The position numbers and the translations under genes are program-made. 64,000 bases of DNA. Origin: Charina bottae. Its lineage: Eukaryota > Chordata > Lepidosauria > Squamata > Charinaidae. Below, piece by piece: positions 33,974 to 47,462 of the stretch. Position 1 is the stretch's first letter. Every line of letters starts with the position of its first letter. The notes below the pieces were generated by a model that was not told the origin of the DNA, searched no databases, and saw nothing but the letters and a program-made list of their open reading frames with translations. The stretch is from contig JALMGJ010000004.1 of assembly GCA_023362775.1 (NCBI GenBank), positions 38,383,298-38,447,297 of the forward strand. The letters are read 5' to 3'.

Positions 33974-36900
33974 CTGCAGAGAGAAAGGAAAGACAAATGT
34001 TCAGAGAGTACACAGCATGGGATTTAAAGTCTGTTACAACAGAAAATATCTGTTCTCTTTCATCACATATACTAAGGGTTAAGTATTTTAAAATGGTATC
34101 ACTATCAATGGCAGAGTGGCTAATCCAGTGAAAGTATCTTAATAACATCATATACTAATATAAATCAAGCAACGTGTCCTGAATACTACTGGTTTAAACC
34201 AGAGGTCTCCAACTATCTAGAGAAAAACTTCTGTGCATCCTCAACAACCATAAATGTTCAAAGGCAGAAATAATGTCACTATACTAGCATTACATTTAAT
34301 TCCATGGCCACAAGAGGGCCTTTCTTATTTTGGGTTTTTAAAAAAGGGTGCCTAAGACAAGTTTTAACAATTTAACATTTAACATGGCCCAAGGCAAACA
34401 TGTGCAATACCACATTACTGGTTCAAAAATCAATTTAAAAATCTGCTAACTCTTATTTCATTATGCAGGAATTATTTTTCAAACACCTAACTTATTTTTG
34501 CTATTTGTTAAGGGGAAAAAAATCACTCAGCAAAGATTCTTGAGCACACAAGACTTTCTTTTCCCTTGTTTCATTTAACCTATGACTGCAATGGTTTTGC
34601 TAATGACAATGGATCTTTTTGTTTCACTTTGAAATGGTTTGCTTCAAAAATATTTTTTTCATGTCCAATTCTGTGTAGCAACATGAATCTCCTTTTGGCT
34701 ATTTACCTAGATCAATGCATGAGCTAGGGTTGCACGACGAAATAACAAAACTAGTACAAATGATTAATTTGTAAGTTAGATATAGGTTGCCAATAACTCC
34801 TTTGTTAAAGAACTAGATAAGTAATTACAAGCTCTCCCATGGCTATCTTTGAAGAGTGTACAGAACCAAAACCTGTACAAAATGGGGCAGTTGGTTGTTG
34901 TTTTTTAAACAGTCTTGTGAACACTTTATGCCTATACCGAAAGGACAATACTGATACCAGGGGCTTTCAGAGCTGAGGTACATTTTTCTATTTTGAAATT
35001 TTAAAGGGCTTAGAATGGTCTGAGGGATGATCAATCTTGTTATGATCTAACCCAGAGGCAGTATCTGCAGAAGAAGTTCCTATTTCCTAAACTCCTTGTT
35101 TGTTTTTACTCTGAATTAACTGTTCTTTCTCTCCATGCTTCTTCAGAGGTACAAAGCTATATATGGCGCTCAGCTGAAAAAACAAAATAAAACAAAACAA
35201 TGACATAAAATTTATTAGAAATTATTTTGAATAAAGTTCATTTCATGGGTTGAGTTTTCCATTATACTAACCAGACAATCTGGTTATTCCAATAGTTTGG
35301 GTTATCTGATTGTAGAAGACACATTTACTTCTAAAACTAATTTATTTATCTAAGTTTCCTATCAACAGCACACTTATTGCTCATTCTCCACATTATGCAG
35401 GAACTATTGCTGAGAAAAATTAGGGGAACAAGAAATGTTAATACCAAACTCTATTTGTTATAAAATACAAGGCCAATTCAGAACAGAATGCCTAAGATAA
35501 ATTGTCAAGAATGTTCAAGGATTGTTTATTTCATTGAATAAAAACTAAATGTCTTAACACTTAGGTTTTACCACTATGTCGCAGTTGGAAAAGTACAAAG
35601 AACTGGGAAAAGGAGAGTGAATCTAAGTATGAAAACCTACCTCATGGGTATTGGAACATTATTCTGACATATCTATATTAACTATTGTTGAAATAAAGGC
35701 AATCATTGGCAAGGAGAGAATGTGGGAGGTAAACTAAACTTTCTGACATTGATGGAAGATTAAATACATTATTTCTTTTGTGCAATGCTCTAACCTGATT
35801 GCAATGACTTCAAATTTTGAACTAGAATTCATTCTCAATACACAAGGTGAGCAAAGCTTGAAGACAGAGAGATCTACAGAGGATATGCATTATATCATAC
35901 ATGTTTTCAGCATTATGACAGCCATGGAAAACAAAGTATAGTGGTAAGATTGATTTCTATGCCAGTGACAGCTTATCAGGAGCAGGAAAAATCAAAGCAA
36001 TGTGCTGAGCAAGGCCTGTGCAACACTCTCAGACTCATTAGTTGCAAAGCAGATGTAAAAAATGTTTCTGTCAAAGACATTTCTACTGAAAAATGAGTAT
36101 TAAAAATAGCTTTCCAAATCAAACTCTCAGATTTACCTATCAAATACAACTGCCTATCACTTTTCCTTCCATCAAATAACAAAGACTTTGATTTTGTGGT
36201 ACGGGATGAGGGGAAAATCTTTAGTTCTTTTGAGAGAAGCACTACCAAACAGCAGGCTCTGACAATCTTACTTCTGCAGAAAGGAAAGGAAAGGTAAGGT
36301 CTAAGCTCCCACCTTCCTCCCCACAATGGGCATGTATTTTAAGTAACAACAGGAAATTGAAAAAATGCATCTGTCACTGAACGTATTCTTCTTGGCTTCT
36401 TCCTGTTGCAGATATTGAATTAATAAAATATTAAGTCTTTTTGAAAAACCCTCACCCTGGCATGTTATACATACTATGTGGAGGTTAAATTCAGCTTCAA
36501 ACTATTCCCTGCTGTCTTCCCTTGAACTTGTTTCAAGTGTGTTTATTTTTATATTTTGTGCCTGTTTGTCTTTTTGGTTTTCAGCTCTTGGCAGATATTT
36601 CTGCTCCTTTTCCCACTGGACATGGTTGCTACAGCTGGATGGTTTGCAAGCAATCTTTCCCATGCTTAGACTCCTGGAATTGCATGTAATCCTGACAGCA
36701 CTTTAAGGGAACATCTGAACTAGTTACTTGCTATGGGTCAAGCTCTGCAACTGGCACCTTGAAGGCTTTCTCCACAGTATAATGCATAGCTGATCAGTGT
36801 CGCTCACCATGACAAATACAAAACTAGCCCGTGTAAAGGTTCAACGATTAAAAAAAAGAAAGAAATCTGGAAAACAATGTAAAAATAAACATTTCTCATG

Positions 36901-37811
36901 CTTCAATCCTTGGTTCTGTACTAAATAGTTATGTCTCAAAATGCATTTTCCAAGTTTAAATATTTTTGGATCTTTGCTGGAAACATGACTATTTGAATCA
37001 GGCAGGAATGGAAACAATTGTACCTATTTGCCCTTAGCAGTCAGGCAGTGAAGATAAAAATTATGATCATGAACATGTTAATCTACAACTTAGTGCAGCA
37101 TTTTACACCACCAAGAAGTATATAATTTGGAGAAATAGCTTGCTTTTAACAATATTATTGCTGTTGTGCTGCAGTTGAGGTGGCACTAAATTAGGAAATG
37201 TCCACTCCACTCTTCCTTTCACTCTACCTCCTATATTGCCTTTCAATCCAAAACAAATCCTCTGCCTTCTTTGCCCAGTTGTTTTATCACATTAATCAAA
37301 ATTAACACCCACAGGAGGTAACCTAATACAGCCATTAACTGGATTGCCTCAGGTCTGCCAGGCTAGAACATCCTGTTTAATATTCATTATTACAACATCC
37401 TGTGATTCACAGAAACCTACTTTCTTCACAAGGCCTAACAAACCCAACCTTCTATCTTCTAATCAACATAAACTATAATAACAACTTTGTGACACAGTAT
37501 TCCATTTTCCCTCCTCCATTCCCAATAGCTAATATCTTTCAATTTGTAATTTTCTCACAGCTCTATCTATGGGTTAATTTTGGATATGTATAACATATAT
37601 TTTGGAGTACTGTAGCCAATGAGGTTTAACCAAGGCACAATTATTGCTAATTGAAAACTATAACACATCTTTTGGACATATTCAAAAGAATAACTGTAAC
37701 ATTCACTTCCAACTATCAAACCCACTTGCGTCTATAACATTCAGATATGTAGGAAAAGGTATGCCAGCATCAAACTTCACAGAGGATTCTGTAGAAGATA
37801 TAACCCATTCT

Positions 37812-38172
37812 GTCCTCCATGTTCTACATCTGTATGCTATAGCAATGTACTCGTGCTTCTTCAAAGTCCATAGCGCCTTTAATAAAGGCTGACCTCCAAT
37901 TGAAATGCTCATGAGTTAGGGCTTCCCAGTTCTCAACGCTGATATTACATTTTTTAAAATTAGCTTTGAGAGTATCTTTGAATCTCTTTTGCTGTCCACC
38001 AATATTCCGTTTTCCATTCTTAAGTTGGGAGTAAAGTAGCTGCTTTGGAAGACGATGGTCAGGCATTCGAACAACATGACCGGTCCAGCGAAGTTGATGT
38101 TGGATGATAATTGTTTCAATGCTGGAAGACAATCTTACTCGGCTATGAGTGATCGCCAAGACAAGACAGCAA
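37812..38172 (-). mobile_element. LINE C-terminal fragment, clade uncertain
   Basis: A minus-strand frame of about 115 codons reading SIETIIIQHQLRWTGHVVRM, PDHRLPKQLLYSQLKNGKRN, then FKDTLKANFKKCNISVENWE. The LRWTGHVVRM...P...L...GKRNIGGQ...F.D.LK signature lies downstream of the reverse transcriptase in several non-LTR clades found in fish, reptiles and invertebrates. There are no polymerase motifs and no poly(A) tail. It lies inside NCK2 intron 3 and is not part of that gene. Confidence 0.7.
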
Positions 38173-39383
38173 TGTAGAAACAAAACTTCAGTCAATGATT
38201 CTGCTATCTGCTTTGCACATAGCTATCGTCTTCATAGCTTTTCTTAAATAACAGCCTCAATAATTTCCTGTTTGTACATAATGCATACCACCAAATTAGA
38301 ATGCTCGCCGAGAATTCTGGGAACTTTAAGCTCAATGAATGTGAAGGACACCAGGTTCAGGAAGGCTTTCAGACTTAATCCACTCAGTAAAGATGCAATT
38401 AAATTCACCAATCAATGCTTTATTCCTCTCAAGAAATTGTAATTTGAATATTTATATAAAACAGAGAAACAGTAGTCTCAGATTAACACATCTTGGTTTT
38501 TCCATTTTCTTTGATGAAGATAATAGCTATACTTTCTATTTGTTCTGCCCCATGGAGCATACTAAGTTTTGAATTCTACAATTCATAACTTGAACTTATA
38601 AATATTGGATTTGATTTTATATTTAGGGTAATTCACAAAACGCTCTTCCAACACAGCAAGGCATCTTTTAAAAAGTGCATACTGCTACTTGCCCAAAGGC
38701 ATTAGAGTCCTGAATTGTCCTAAACTTATTCAAAAAGATCACAGGAGAAAACTTGGGTTGCTCTTCAGCTACAAAGTACAAAGAACATTATGAGTCAGCA
38801 AAGGTAACTGAAAAGTCATGATGAGTAGATAAGAGTTTGCATGCTATTTCTGAAACTCAAAAGTTCTTGTAAAGCAGGTGCTGGAATCAGAGTTGGCCTT
38901 CTGTGCTCAAAATTTAGGAGAAAGATGAAATGATCTCATGACTAATCAGTTCTAAGGAGGTGCCAAGGAGAAGCTGAGGGTTCTCTACCCATTTCAATGA
39001 GCAGTTCTCATTCCACATTCAAAGAACATGGTAGCCAAAGAGAACTCTTTTATTTTTATGTTAGTCATAAAAATTCAAGGAACTGATCTAGGGCCTAAGA
39101 TACAAACCAAATATAACAATGCAAACACATTCTCCAACATTTGTTTGTTATTGGATGTACAAATTGTCCCTCTCTGCTTACTGAGGCTTATCAGATGGCT
39201 TAAAGCCAGAGTTCACTTGCCATCCTTACAATACAAAAAAGGGAATAATGCTATTGTCAATCTCACAGCAGTGAACTTTTTTTTTTCATCCCAATCCAGT
39301 ACAGCACCATCATTCCCAAACATTTTTCCTCACCACCAGCTGGTGCGGCACTAACTATCCATTGGAATTGTCTTTTAAAATAT

Positions 39384-39614
39384 CAGGTAGTCCTTGTTTA
39401 GCGACTGACTCATTTAGCAACTGTTTTCAGTTACGATGGTGATGAAAAAGTAGCTTTACAACCAATCCTTGCATTTATGACCTTCACAGGTCTGTAAAGC
39501 AAAGGAAAGCTGAAGTAAGATCATAAGCACAGTCGCAGTATCACTTGGCAACCGCTTCGCTTAGTGACTGAGTTGCCAGTCCCAACTGTGGTCGCTAAAT
39601 GAGCACTAACTGTA
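39384..39614. mobile_element. TA-flanked MITE, internally deleted copy
   Basis: Starts caggtagtccttgtttagcg and ends gcactaactgta, with inside pieces such as cagtcccaactgtggtcgct. It is a shorter, more diverged member of the family at 22052-22445 and 43468-43843. Confidence 0.65.
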
Positions 39615-41056
39615 ATCCACAATCCTCAGAAGGAAAGGCAATAAAACTTCATCTAGTGCAGCTCTAGATATCTACTATATCTTAAAAACAAACAAATTAA
39701 CTAACAAACGCTCACTGAGAACAGGCATTCAAACTAGGCTGTGGATCATTTTACTGACTATGTGGTACAACCTGTAAATAAAGGTGTTAGTTGCTCAATT
39801 CAAAAACCATTATTTCTAATGTACAGATTGATTAAAATCACAACTATCTAAATTTATCACCCACTGACAACACCTTACTTATTTATGTTTATTCAGAACT
39901 GTTCCACCATGTTTAATAAAGCTTATTCCTAGTTAAGAGTGTACAGGATTCACAGAACTGCAAACTGTGATTTATGATGAAGAGCTGCTCCTACCAAACA
40001 ATCATGATTTGTAAATCAAAGCCAACAAAAGATAAACACTTTGCATACACTTCGTAAACCTACTCTGCTTAACAAACAGAATACATCTCTCTATAATATA
40101 TAATCTAGAAATCAGTTTACAACAAGAAAACTAGTACAACGTAAGAATCATTTTAAAATAGTGAAAATGAAAAGATGTACAGATTTAACATGATCCAAAG
40201 TCTTAATTTTTCAATTATTACTTGTCCATCTTGAGGTGGAAGCGGTAGAAAGCTGTAGTGTGAAACCCACAGGAAGCGGCAAGAGAGAAAGCCCATCTAA
40301 GAAGATCTGAAAGTTATTCAGCTGTATCCAATGACATCTGCTGCTGCAATAGATTAAGTCAATCTTTTAAGCAGTATAGGATTCTTTGGCTGCAATGCAA
40401 TGCAGTTAGATTTCAGGAATATTGTTCTCAAATATATACAGATTTCAAATCTTTTGTTACAAGGGACCAACATGACTGTTCTTTGGAACTTGTTGACAAC
40501 TCCATATGCAAAAAAGTCAGAAGCAGGAAAAGCAACTATGTAAGTGGATGCAAAAGAAAAACAGGTTAGCTATATTTTGCTGAGGTTGAGCCTGCACAGA
40601 ATCTGAATGCACACCTTTTGGAAGTTCATCTGCGCAGGATTAATAAAGTAGAGAATTCAAGTAAAATATTACACACCTTGCAAATTCAATCCATTAAACT
40701 AATTTAACCTTTCCTACTAACACTTGCGCTGTTAGGCGCTGATATAATATTTTAAATTTGCTAAGAGACAATCCCAGTTGTTTTCAAGTGATGTACCTGA
40801 AAAATAGATTTAAAATTGTAGCACAAAAATGGTACACCATACGTATATTCAGTTTTTCCCTATATAGATAATTTATTGTTCAATTAATGAAAGGAGATCT
40901 GTATTACACAACACATGAATATTCAGTTTAAAGAACTCCACTTGATTCATACAGCAAGGCAAATCTTTATTCTCTCTGTTACTTCATATATTCTGCATGA
41001 TGGATCACAAAATCAAAATATACATCATTTTGAATTCTGACATGATAGCTACTTAC

Positions 41057-41778
41057 CGAAGATTCACTGTCTCTGACAAGGAAGTCACCTTCCGCTCCCC
41101 TTTCATTCAGAGCACATTCTGCTTGATGTCGAGTAACGCTCCCATAATACCATTCTTTTCCTGCAAACCGTCCTGTGGAAGAGGGCCCTGTGTAGCTTAT
41201 CTGAGGAGGGTGGGAAGTATTAATGGTAGGACCATCACTTAAGATTACTACATAGTTTTTGGGAACAAGACCAATTTGCCCTCGAGAATTTTTACACTTC
41301 CACCATTCTGGGTCATTTTCAGGTTTCTCTATCACTTCCATAGTTTCACCTTTTTCAAAATTGAGCTCTTCTTCAGTGACAGAACTGAATGGATACAATG
41401 TCTGAACAATGTGAAGTATTTTCATGGCCTGGCCATTACTCATGGATGCCCCTTTTCTCAAACTTAGAAAACTTGGTGAATCAGCAGTTGCTTCCTCAAC
41501 TTCTTCAACTACATAGTTTGAAGGAAACCAGCCGATATGTCCATTGTAGCTCCCTCTCCACCAGCCATCGCTGCATTTTTCCATAACAATCACTCGAGAT
41601 CCTTTAACGAGAGATAGTTCATCCTCCCTCTCTGCCACATAGGCAAATTTAACGTACGCAGGGATGTTCAGATCATAAATCCTATCAGCACTGCTACCAT
41701 TGGATGGGTATTCTGCATCAGTACTAGGAGTTGGCGAGGCATCTCTAGCACTTGTCTTTCGCTTTGTTTTACCCAATC
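41057..41778 (-). CDS. NCK2: NCK2 middle coding exon (second and third SH3, start of SH2)
   Basis: 722 nt: two bases completing a split Gly codon, then 240 codons. It encodes the linker ([20 protein letters not shown]), SH3-2 (about residues 111-170; [40 protein letters not shown]), SH3-3 (about 195-257; [36 protein letters not shown]) and the first third of SH2 (from about 285; [19 protein letters not shown], then [11 protein letters not shown] with the phosphotyrosine-binding Arg). The acceptor is ttatttttgacag|GA and the donor TCG|gtaagt. The open frame runs on past both splice sites, but those residues are intronic. SH3 domains bind proline motifs of actin regulators such as PAK and WASP-family partners. 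This is family knowledge. Confidence 0.97.
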
Positions 41779-42285
41779 CTGTCAAAAATAAAATAAAAAC
41801 ATTTCAAACAAACAGTCAGTAAGAATAAGTTCATCTGATTCAGAATGGGAAAATATCTTAACATTTTTCCTTAATCTGAGAATAAAGGAAAAGAACGAAG
41901 ACACTAAAGAATGAAGCTATACCACCAGAAAAGCTATCAGAAAAACAGCTCAACATCTTTACTTTTTAAGAAAGGTCTTTTTATCTCAGAAGAGTAGCTG
42001 CTAAGTGAAGCTCTGATGTGCCCTTTCAGAGCATTTCTTTCTAAAGCCACTAGAGATTTAACAGACACAAAGTAGTGCAGGCAAATAAAAAAGGAAATAC
42101 TATTTTTATAACCAGCCATGCTTCAGGCTGCATTGTGGGAATAAAATCTCTTAAAATGTAATCAGCCAGTATTCCTTTACTTTTAGTTGTAGCAAATGTA
42201 AAAACAGGGGCAACTAATAACCAAAGGTAAGCCTAATGGTATGCAAATTCCATAAAGCCTCTTTTTGCCATTCAATCCACTATAA

Positions 42286-42514
42286 CATAGCTTTCCAAAG
42301 TGTGTGTCGCGACACACTACTGTGTTGCCTGCGGTGTCCTGATGTGTCGCACGCAAACCCGGAAGCGCTGACGGGGGAACCGTGGCAGCGGCGGTGCTGA
42401 TTGGCGGGGGTGCTGCTCCTTGCGGTTCCCCCCATCAGCGCTTCCGGGTTTGCGTGCGACACACCAGGACACCGCAGGTGTGTGTCGCCAACATTAAAAG
42501 TTTGGAAAGCTCTG
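42286..42514. mobile_element. hAT-like MITE with long hairpin and perfect 8-bp duplication
   Basis: A 229-bp element between identical cactataa copies (42278-42285 and 42515-42522). Ends are catagctttccaaa and tttggaaagctctg. Inside is a GC-rich hairpin with arms of about 52-56 bp (42328-42382 and 42423-42478), a few mismatches and a loop of about 40 bp. It is the same family as 9536-9789 and 53510-53712. Confidence 0.9.
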
Positions 42515-43467
42515 CACTATAAGGTAACAAAAAAATAAATCTTTTTAGGAATGGTGTGCACACATAGTACAATTATTCTTTGCATATTTTATTGTGGAGT
42601 TTTGATGGTAAAACTAAACCTGCACAGGCACAGATCCATAGACCCTTTTCACATAAGATCCATTTTGACAAAAATAATTGACCTGTTCAATCTGACAATG
42701 TGTAAACAGGCAGTGAGAACTACAGAAAAAGTACAATCACCAGGCAGGAATAGGTAACTTTTTTTTAATGATTATCCTTATCACCATGTGATCTGGTGCC
42801 TGAGGAGGAATACAATTTCCATCAATGTCAATAATGTTCCATTTAAATGTTACTGTGATAAAGGTTTAATACAATTATTTAGCACACCATCTGTAAAAAA
42901 AAATCCTTCTCAGTCCTACAGCACTGCTCATTTCAAGGTCAAAACCATTTCAATAATTTCAGAAGTGGTTCAACCTATGACAGCTTGGAATAAGGAAGTC
43001 CAACTCTTTGTAACTTAGTATTAGCAATTAGCAGGAGTATTAGGTATGTTTGCTGACTTGAGTTGAAATAAATAAATAAATACATATACATACATACATA
43101 CGAGATAGAGATTTAATATAACAAAAACAACAATGCGCCACCTCCCTGAAATCCACACATACTGTTTTAACTATAATGACCAGTTGTATGAATCTCCACT
43201 TCTTCTATTTTTACCTATGACTATAAGACAACACAAAGGACAATTTGTCTAGCACAAGAGAAGTAATTTGTCTATGCAAGGCAACTCACAAAATGTTCAT
43301 GAAAAATACAAATATACATTTATGACACTATAATACTGATGTATTTTAAAAAAATAAATCCTTCTCTAAACAGTGTTCCCTCACATATCAATTTGGTTCA
43401 ACTATGTTATTTCTTAATTACATATCAAAATGTCAAACTTAAAATGCTCATTTACGGTGCATAAGCA

Positions 43468-43843
43468 GTACAGGTGGTCCTTGCTTAACAACCACTTGTT
43501 CAGTGACTGTTCAAACTTAAGATGGCGCTAAACAAGTGGTACTTACGACTGGTCCTTGTACTTAGGTCAGTCAAAGCATCCCCGCGGTCACGTGATTGCC
43601 ATTTGCGATCTTCTTTGCCAGCTTCCTACAAGCAAAGTCAATGGGGAAGCCAGCAGGAGGTCACAACTGGCGACCACATGATATCCTCACTTAACGAGCT
43701 GCAGTGATTCACTTAACCATAGCAACTGAAAGTGCCGTAATTTCCATCGCTAAGCAACACAGTCACATGACGTTGCGCTTTACGGCTGCATCGCTTAGCA
43801 ATGGAAATTCCAGTCCCAATTAGTTAATTGAGGACTACTTGTA
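43468..43843. mobile_element. TA-flanked MITE
   Basis: About 375 bp with outer inverted ends gtacaggtggtcct and aggactacttgtac and TA next to each end. The inside shares gcgaccacatgat-like and ttcacttaac motifs with the 22052-22445 copy. It lies in NCK2 intron 2, just before the L2 copy. Confidence 0.75.
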
Positions 43844-43971
43844 CTGACGTATCATTTTCCTAAATTTCATAAGGACGAGTCTGTGGGACAAAATGGAAGT
43901 TACAGCAACAAAAGGAAAAATATAATTGTACTGGCCAAAATTCAGGAAGGACACCCATTAATGAGGAAAAA

Positions 43972-44816
43972 GTCGTGGCCAGGAGGGCCTTTGCACAACT
44001 TTGTGTTGTGCGCCAGTTGCGACCTTTCCTGGAGTGGGAGGCCCTTAGAACAGTCACTCATGCCCTGGTTATCTCACATATAGACTACTGTAATGCGCTC
44101 TACATGGGGCTACCCTTGAAGAGTATCCGGAAGCTCCAACTGATCCAGAATGCGGCTGCACGAACCATCTTAGAAGTCCCATATCGGACTCATGTGACAC
44201 CATTACTATGCGAGCTGCACTGGGTTCCAGTTTGCTTCCGGGTGCAATTCAAGGTGTTGGTTATGACCTTTAAAGCCCTTCATGGCATGGGACCAGGTTA
44301 CCTAAGGGACCGTCTTATCCCCATTACATCGGCCCGTCCCATCCGGTCATGCAGGGAGGGCATGCTACGGACCCCATCAGTTAAAGAATTCAATCTCACG
44401 GGGTCACGGAAGCATGCCTTCTCTGCAGCAGCGCCTGCCCTGTGGAATATTCTTCCCCCAGAGTTAAGACAGTCCATCTCGCTCCTGGGCTTCAGGAAAC
44501 AACTTAAAACTTGGCTATGTCAACAGGCCTGGGGCGGTAAGGAGGGCAGAAACTCCTGGGGATGGCTAGTATAGTAAGATAGTCCTAGAATAGCCCTTCC
44601 AAGGCTGAAAGAACACATCGCCTTCTTAATTTTTATATGTATGGTATTTTAAATGGTTATTTTAATGTTTTAATCTTTAATATTCATAATTTTGATGATT
44701 TGTAAACCGCCCAGAGTCCCTTGAGGGAGTTGGGCGGTGAGAAATCGAATGAATGAATGAATGAATGAATGAATGAATGAATGAATGAATGAATGAATAA
44801 ATAAATAAATAAATAA
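43972..44816 (+). mobile_element. L2-type LINE 3' end with (GAAT)n(AAAT)n tail
   Basis: A plus-strand L2-like fragment. The frame gives FAQLCVVRQLRPFLEWEALR, SHIDYCNALYMGLPLKSIRK, QLIQNAAARTILEV, HVTPLLCELHWVPVCFRVQF and LGFRKQLKTWL, the classic L2/CR1-like post-polymerase region. After the stop at 44572-44574 a 3' UTR leads to cgcccagagtcccttgaggg and then about 11 GAAT units and AAAT units. This copy supplies the reference for the many short tails in the window. Confidence 0.88.
43975..44574 (+). pseudogene. L2-type ORF2 C-terminal fragment
   Basis: About 199 open codons, ending WGGKEGRNSWGWLV. They cover the end of an L2-type polyprotein. The frame opens without a true start because the LINE is 5'-truncated, and no polymerase catalytic block is included. 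It is on the strand opposite to NCK2 and has no role in it. Confidence 0.8.
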
Positions 44817-46178
44817 TTCCTTCTTAATGATTTCCACTCAGACATTCCAAATTTTCCTGTTTTCTGTACTTAACTAAATAATTACAACTGAATATTTTCC
44901 TAGCTTAGTTATTATATTCTGTGATACAATTATAGGAAAACCGTACTTCTACTCTTTCCAAAATAGAAGGCTCCAGTACAAATTGACCATGGCTGGGCCA
45001 TCATGAAAAGTTCCTGTCTCTGTCACTAAACAATGGCTATGCATCAATGTATTGAACACAATACAGAAACTAGAGATGTTAACTCTAAATATTTTACTAA
45101 TGAGACACTGTAAAAACACAAGTCTGAGGTTCAGGGCATGTTAGTTCCTCATTCTACTGCAATGATTAAGTCATTTTCCATCTGAGTGGAAGTTAAGATT
45201 TCCAAATACTTAGAAAACACTTCTCTGGCATCAACAATCTAGTGTAATTAAAACTAGAAGTAAATCTTAAAAAGCAGCCAAGCCAGATAAATAAGTTCTA
45301 TGCAGAACATGGGCTACATTTCTTGATATATTTCATTATCACTTATAATGCTGACATTCAAAAGAACAAAAGTATTTAACCAGATTAAAAACAGATAAAT
45401 CTAGCAAGTCCATGTTAACTGAAACAAGCCAGAATCAAGAGTTAGCTACCCTGCTTAATCCATGAAACTCCCTCTACCACAAATCTCCTCTCTGAGGGGA
45501 TGACTGAGAAATTCAATCCATGCAGAGCACTAGAGTGAATCTGTACTTTTCATTCATTGTATTTTGGCAGTAGATAAAGGTATCTGTTGCTGTGACTTGT
45601 GTGCTCTTTTCTAATTACTAAGTATAGTAGCAAAAGCATATTAATATGTAAGAAGCCTGACTTCACTAAGCTTTCACATGTGTTTGCACATCTGTAGATA
45701 CTGCTGCTAAGTCACCTCATTACAGCATTTAAAACGTTCTAAGCTCTTCAGGTGAAAAAGCAGAAACATTAACAGTAGCAGCCTTCCTATTAATCTAAGC
45801 TCTCTGCTATTTTACTAATTGTGTGAGTATGTGTCACAGAGGCTGACTGGCGTGTTTATTATTCAGTCAAAACAAGATCATATCTCCCCATACAAATGGT
45901 TGAGACATGTTTTAAAAAACAATTTAACAAATGTGTTTATTAGAAAGGACAAGCTTTCCTAAATGCAGTTATTAAAAAAAGAAATCAATTAAGGCAAAGC
46001 TTGCTTCGCTCCTACTTTGGCATGAACTGATGAAGTTGGATCATAGAGTAGCCAAAATTAGAAACTTGATCTTCAAAGTAACATAGATTTTTTTTCCTTT
46101 AAAGCCTTTAAAAATTTGGAAGTAGGATACTGAAATGTTGCCTTCCCCCACATACATCAGCTCAAAGCTTGATATCCT

Positions 46179-46427
46179 TGTAGTAACCCAAAGAAGTAAA
46201 ATGAAGCAAAAGATACCAGGAGTATTTACCTAAGTAAAGAGGACTAAACATTCTTTGAGCCCTGGGAAGCAAGATATTTGGAAGTGGCTCAAGCAAATGC
46301 CTACCTGATTCACTGGGGTATGAGGAGGAGGAGAGGTCAGACTTGCAAGATTCTATTATTATAGCCAATCTCAATAAAGTTTAGTTCTAGTTTTCCTGTG
46401 GACTTGATTTTCTAGTCTGGTCTGACA
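46179..46427 (+). mobile_element. LTR, plus orientation, same family as 14260-14626
   Basis: Runs from tgtagtaaccc to ggtctgaca. It shares gcaagatatttggaagtg, cagacttgcaagattct, ccaatctcaataaag and gattttctagtctggtct with the minus copy. It is about 120 bp shorter through internal loss. No clear target-site duplication. Confidence 0.7.
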
Positions 46428-46429
46428 TC

Positions 46430-47462
46430 ATGTGACAATCTACACCTTCAATTGTACCTGGAAACAGACCGTCAGCCAATTAGGCTCTCACAGTGGTTTA
46501 CATGAGCAAATTTAGGTATGCCCATAATATGCTGCACCAACTGGGTGATCTTCAAGGGCAGTCCCAGGTAAAGCAAATTACAGCAATCCAGCCATGAGGT
46601 GACAAAAGCATGAGTGTACGTTGCCACAGCTGGCACATCTGATATAACTCTGCAAAGGTCTTCCTAGCCAGAGTCCACTTGTTATTCAAGGAGGAGCCAT
46701 GAATCTAGGAGGGCCCAAATTATGAGTCAGCTCTGTTTCAGGGAACACAACCTTGTCCATATTTAAAAACAAATTATTCTTGGATTCAGGTGGCCTTCGA
46801 ATCCAAAGCCACTTTGTCTCACTAGCATTCAGTATGAGCTTATTTTTCCTTCAGGCACTGGGGCACCACACCTCCTATTCAGCCAGGAGCAGAGTTGCGT
46901 TGCTGGGTGTCATCTGCATACTGATGCCCTCACACCCTACCTGCAGATGGTATCACCCAGTGGCTTTGTGTCGATGTTGAGCAGCAGGGGAAAAAAACAC
47001 AGATCTCTGTAGCAGAAAGTGCTAAGGCTTAACTACTCCCTCCTACACAACCCTGGAACCAGGCAAAGAGAAGAACCAGGAAAGAGAAGAACCACCGCAA
47101 CACTGTGCCCTGCTCCCAACTGGTCCAGATGGATACCATGGAACTGAAGGCTGGCAAGAGATGCAACAGGACCAGGAGGGTTACACTCTCCATTCCAGTC
47201 TTGCCAAAGATTGTCCAACACAGCAGTCAATGTGGTTTCTACCCATACCCATACCTGAATCTTGACTGGTGGGGATCCTGATACTCCGTTTCACTCAGAT
47301 TTCCTGTATCTGTATGCTGATCACATTCTCAACAATTTTCCCTTAAAAGTATAGTTTTCTAAAACAGCCAGGTTCTGTGACAACTACTTGAGGAGGGGTG
47401 CACACCACTGCCTCTTTCAAAGTGGCTGGTACAATGACAGATGTAATTACTCCCCATGGCTT
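46430..47462 (-). mobile_element. L2/CR1-like LINE reverse transcriptase remnant, minus
   Basis: Reading minus in several frames: VPATLKEAVV, GKIVENVISIQIQEI, TAVLDNLWQDWNGE, LDQLGAGHSVAV, then a block matching LFNIYMKPLGE...HQYADDT with changes (LLNIDTKPLGDTI, and CAGTATGCAGATGAC giving QYADD in another frame), and finally TLMLLSPHGWIA/TSWLDCCNLLYLGLPLKIT. The order fits an L2- or CR1-like polymerase. It is heavily frameshifted and old. Confidence 0.7.

Larger units (their letters stand above)
33974..41056 (-). other. NCK2: NCK2 intron 3
   Basis: Starts with donor gtaagt (minus strand, 41056-41051) and ends with ctgcag. It holds a LINE fragment (37812-38172) and a TA-flanked MITE (39384-39614). 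The rest is AT-rich without recognised repeats or genes. The long clean blocks 34200-37800 and 39620-40980 show nothing I can name. Confidence 0.9.

Noticed and set aside
40979..41056. Continuation of the NCK2 middle frame past SESS
   Set aside because: Those residues ([10 protein letters not shown] and on) are intron 3 read-through. The donor gtaagt is at 41056-41051 and the true continuation PSDFSVSL is at 33973.
44750..44816. CRISPR-like direct repeat array
   Set aside because: It is a simple GAAT/AAAT tail of an L2 LINE, with no spacers, in vertebrate DNA.
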